Source: Strigamia acuminata (Eukaryota > Arthropoda > Chilopoda > Geophilomorpha > Linotaeniidae). Taken from it: 64,000 nucleotides of DNA. Shown here one piece after another: positions 62,380 to 64,000 of this stretch. The position numbers and the translations under genes were made by a program. The stretch lies in assembly GCA_949358305.1 (NCBI GenBank), contig OX442319.1:11904001-11968000 (forward strand), in the 5' to 3' direction. A model generated the notes under the pieces. The model was not told the DNA's origin. It did no database searches and worked only from the letters and a program-made list of their open reading frames with translations. Numbering within the stretch: the first letter of the stretch is position 1; each line of letters starts with the position of its first letter.

Positions 62380-64000
62380 TCAATTCTGCTGAAGTAAAAG
62401 TTGTTCTAGTTCATCTGCCGAACGGATGAGAAACGCTGCGGATTCTCGGTAACCGGCAATGAGTTGTTTGACGGCTAAAACTTCACTAGGATTAAGATTA
62501 CATTTGGTTGCTCCTCCATTTGACTTCTTAACAGTCAAATCAGTAGGTCCTAAAAATATTTCAACAAAAACACAATAAATTCAACAATAGAAAACAGGAA
62601 TTTTGAAACAATAGAGAGTTAAATTTCAGCTGGATTTCAGGATAATGCTAGTTAGTATACACAGCAAACCAATTATATTGGGCAAATTGAACAACTTCAA
62701 ACGTTTTGATTAGTTTAATAAGATTATATAAGTTATAACTTATATCTCAATGATAAAATATAGTATAAATATATTTATTGTTAATATTTACGTCAATGTT
62801 AAATTCTATATTTAGCATTCACTTTTGCGGTTATAAAACAAAACAACCACTTTATAATTAATTTAACCAATTAAATTTTATGCTCAAAGTTTAAATTTTG
62901 TTAAAAATGTATTGTTTATATATGTAAAATTAATTTATTTACAAATTTCAAATTTATTTCAAATTTATCATAAATATACATGAAGAGTAAATATTTGTAT
63001 ATAAATTTAATATTTAGCAATAAAATTATAAGACTTTTATGACCATGCTAAAGTTATGTCTTTTACAGTTTGCAACTCAATAGAGAGTTAGCGGGATGCA
63101 TTTTTCCCTTACAGTTAAAGACTATACAGTATGAAAATAGTGTAAGGGAAAAATGATAAATTAAGTTTTTGCGGGCTGCACTTTTCCCTTATCACTACAC
63201 TATTTCAGCCCACTACTGACAGTTAGTAATTTTGGGCCTAAAAATTCAATTTGGGGGCGTAAATGTGCAAATTTCTGCATAAAATTCCATTATTATGCCT
63301 ATAAAGTATGGTTTTGGGCCTAAAATTCAATTTTGGGCCTCACTTATCATTCAATCTACGTACATATGACTGTGATGTGTTTGATCGGTACAACAAAATA
63401 ATCGCCATTTGCAATGGGCGGAGCTAACAATATACTGTTCTCAATTCTGATTGGCTGCGCTATATTTTAATTTAGTGTTGAAAACGATACACTAAAGATT
63501 TTTCCCTTACGATATGGCACTAAAATAGTGTAACGTAGAGAAAAATAAGGGAAAAATGCATCCCGCAAACTCTCTAATGTTTATTTGTAGTAATTTTAAA
63601 AATCCCAACAGGGCAACACTTTATTAGCTTAATCAAAACGTTTGAATGCCTTTTTTCGTTATTCTTAAGAATAACCCTGAGACGTGCTAATTGAATGTGA
63701 CAGACAATTTAACAAAGCAAGCATAGCACTGCTAATTGAATGTGATTCTTATGGTGCTGATACAAACATGTATACTGTAAATCCACTAAGTGTATTGGAA
63801 AATGAACAAGTAGCCATTTACCAGACACACTTTTATTCCCAGAAGCATTAAACAGAAACAGATTGATAAAATCTCAAAAACTACCTGATAGTGAGAATAA
63901 TTCAAAAGGATCATGCAACGGAAGCATGCCAGTTGCAAAGTTAAGCAAAGGAACCCCCACAGTTAATACGAACTTTGCAGGTAGCTTCGGAGAATCTGCG
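62380..64000 (-). CDS. Unrecognised gene, last two exons
   Basis: On the minus strand, exon 64000-63885 (open to the window edge) and exon 62549-62380 join through a phase-1 GT/AG intron. The first reads [19 protein letters not shown] then [13 protein letters not shown]; the second reads [18 protein letters not shown], then [20 protein letters not shown] and [15 protein letters not shown] before TGA. The last 35 residues look like an amphipathic helix pair and the codon pattern is clearly coding, but I do not recognise the family. The intron carries a 493-bp MITE. Confidence 0.7.
63082..63574. mobile_element. 493-bp MITE in the last gene's intron
   Basis: 30-bp terminal inverted repeats with one mismatch (AGAGAGTT(A/T)GCGGGATGCAT at the outer end, continuing TTTTCCCTTA), flanked on both sides by AAT. 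The TAAGGGAAAAATG motif of the end recurs inside (about 63152, 63183 and 63500), so the element has nested sub-terminal copies of its own tip. No transposase frame. Confidence 0.7.

Overview
The window is nuclear DNA of an invertebrate animal; I cannot fix the phylum. The evidence is spliced genes with GT/AG introns, single-exon TATA-driven histone H2B genes, and animal-specific families: a Brachyury-type T-box factor, a two-pore potassium channel and a CoREST-like ELM2/SANT protein. Exons are fairly GC-rich, while introns and intergenic DNA are very AT-rich and full of minisatellites, foldback elements and dispersed repeats.

Layout. 0-1.1 kb: 3' end of a low-complexity Ser/Gly/Tyr/His repeat protein. 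2.2-9.7 kb: two histone H2B genes on the minus strand; the second shares a 227-bp divergent promoter with a small, probably tail-anchored membrane protein. Between them lie foldback elements and two large minisatellites. 10-22 kb: mostly repeats, with a two-exon NACHT NTPase gene (16.1-17.3 kb) and a decayed segmental duplication (17.6-22.3 kb) carrying broken copies of the tail-anchored gene. 22.3-32.7 kb: a broken intronless CDT1 copy split by a complete 9.5-kb Ty3/Gypsy-type LTR retrotransposon. Its two 518-bp LTRs read as identical, it has a 4-bp target duplication, and it carries gag, pol and an extra ORF resembling a Ulp1/C48 (SUMO-protease-like) cysteine protease. 32.7-37.3 kb: dispersed repeats and WD40-gene fragments.

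37.4-64 kb is the gene-rich part: a K2P channel (-), a minimal CoREST-like protein (-), a six-exon Brachyury gene (+), a linker-histone-like protein with a long basic tail (-), a three-exon MYND-finger protein of 939 residues (+, possibly AJM1-like), a LINE fragment, and the last two exons of an unrecognised gene (-) running off the right edge.

The genes do not form one pathway. The two observations most worth following are the protease ORF inside the young retrotransposon, and the finding that at least a dozen unrelated minisatellites have unit lengths near multiples of one DNA helical turn (20-21, 30-31, 41, about 51 bp).
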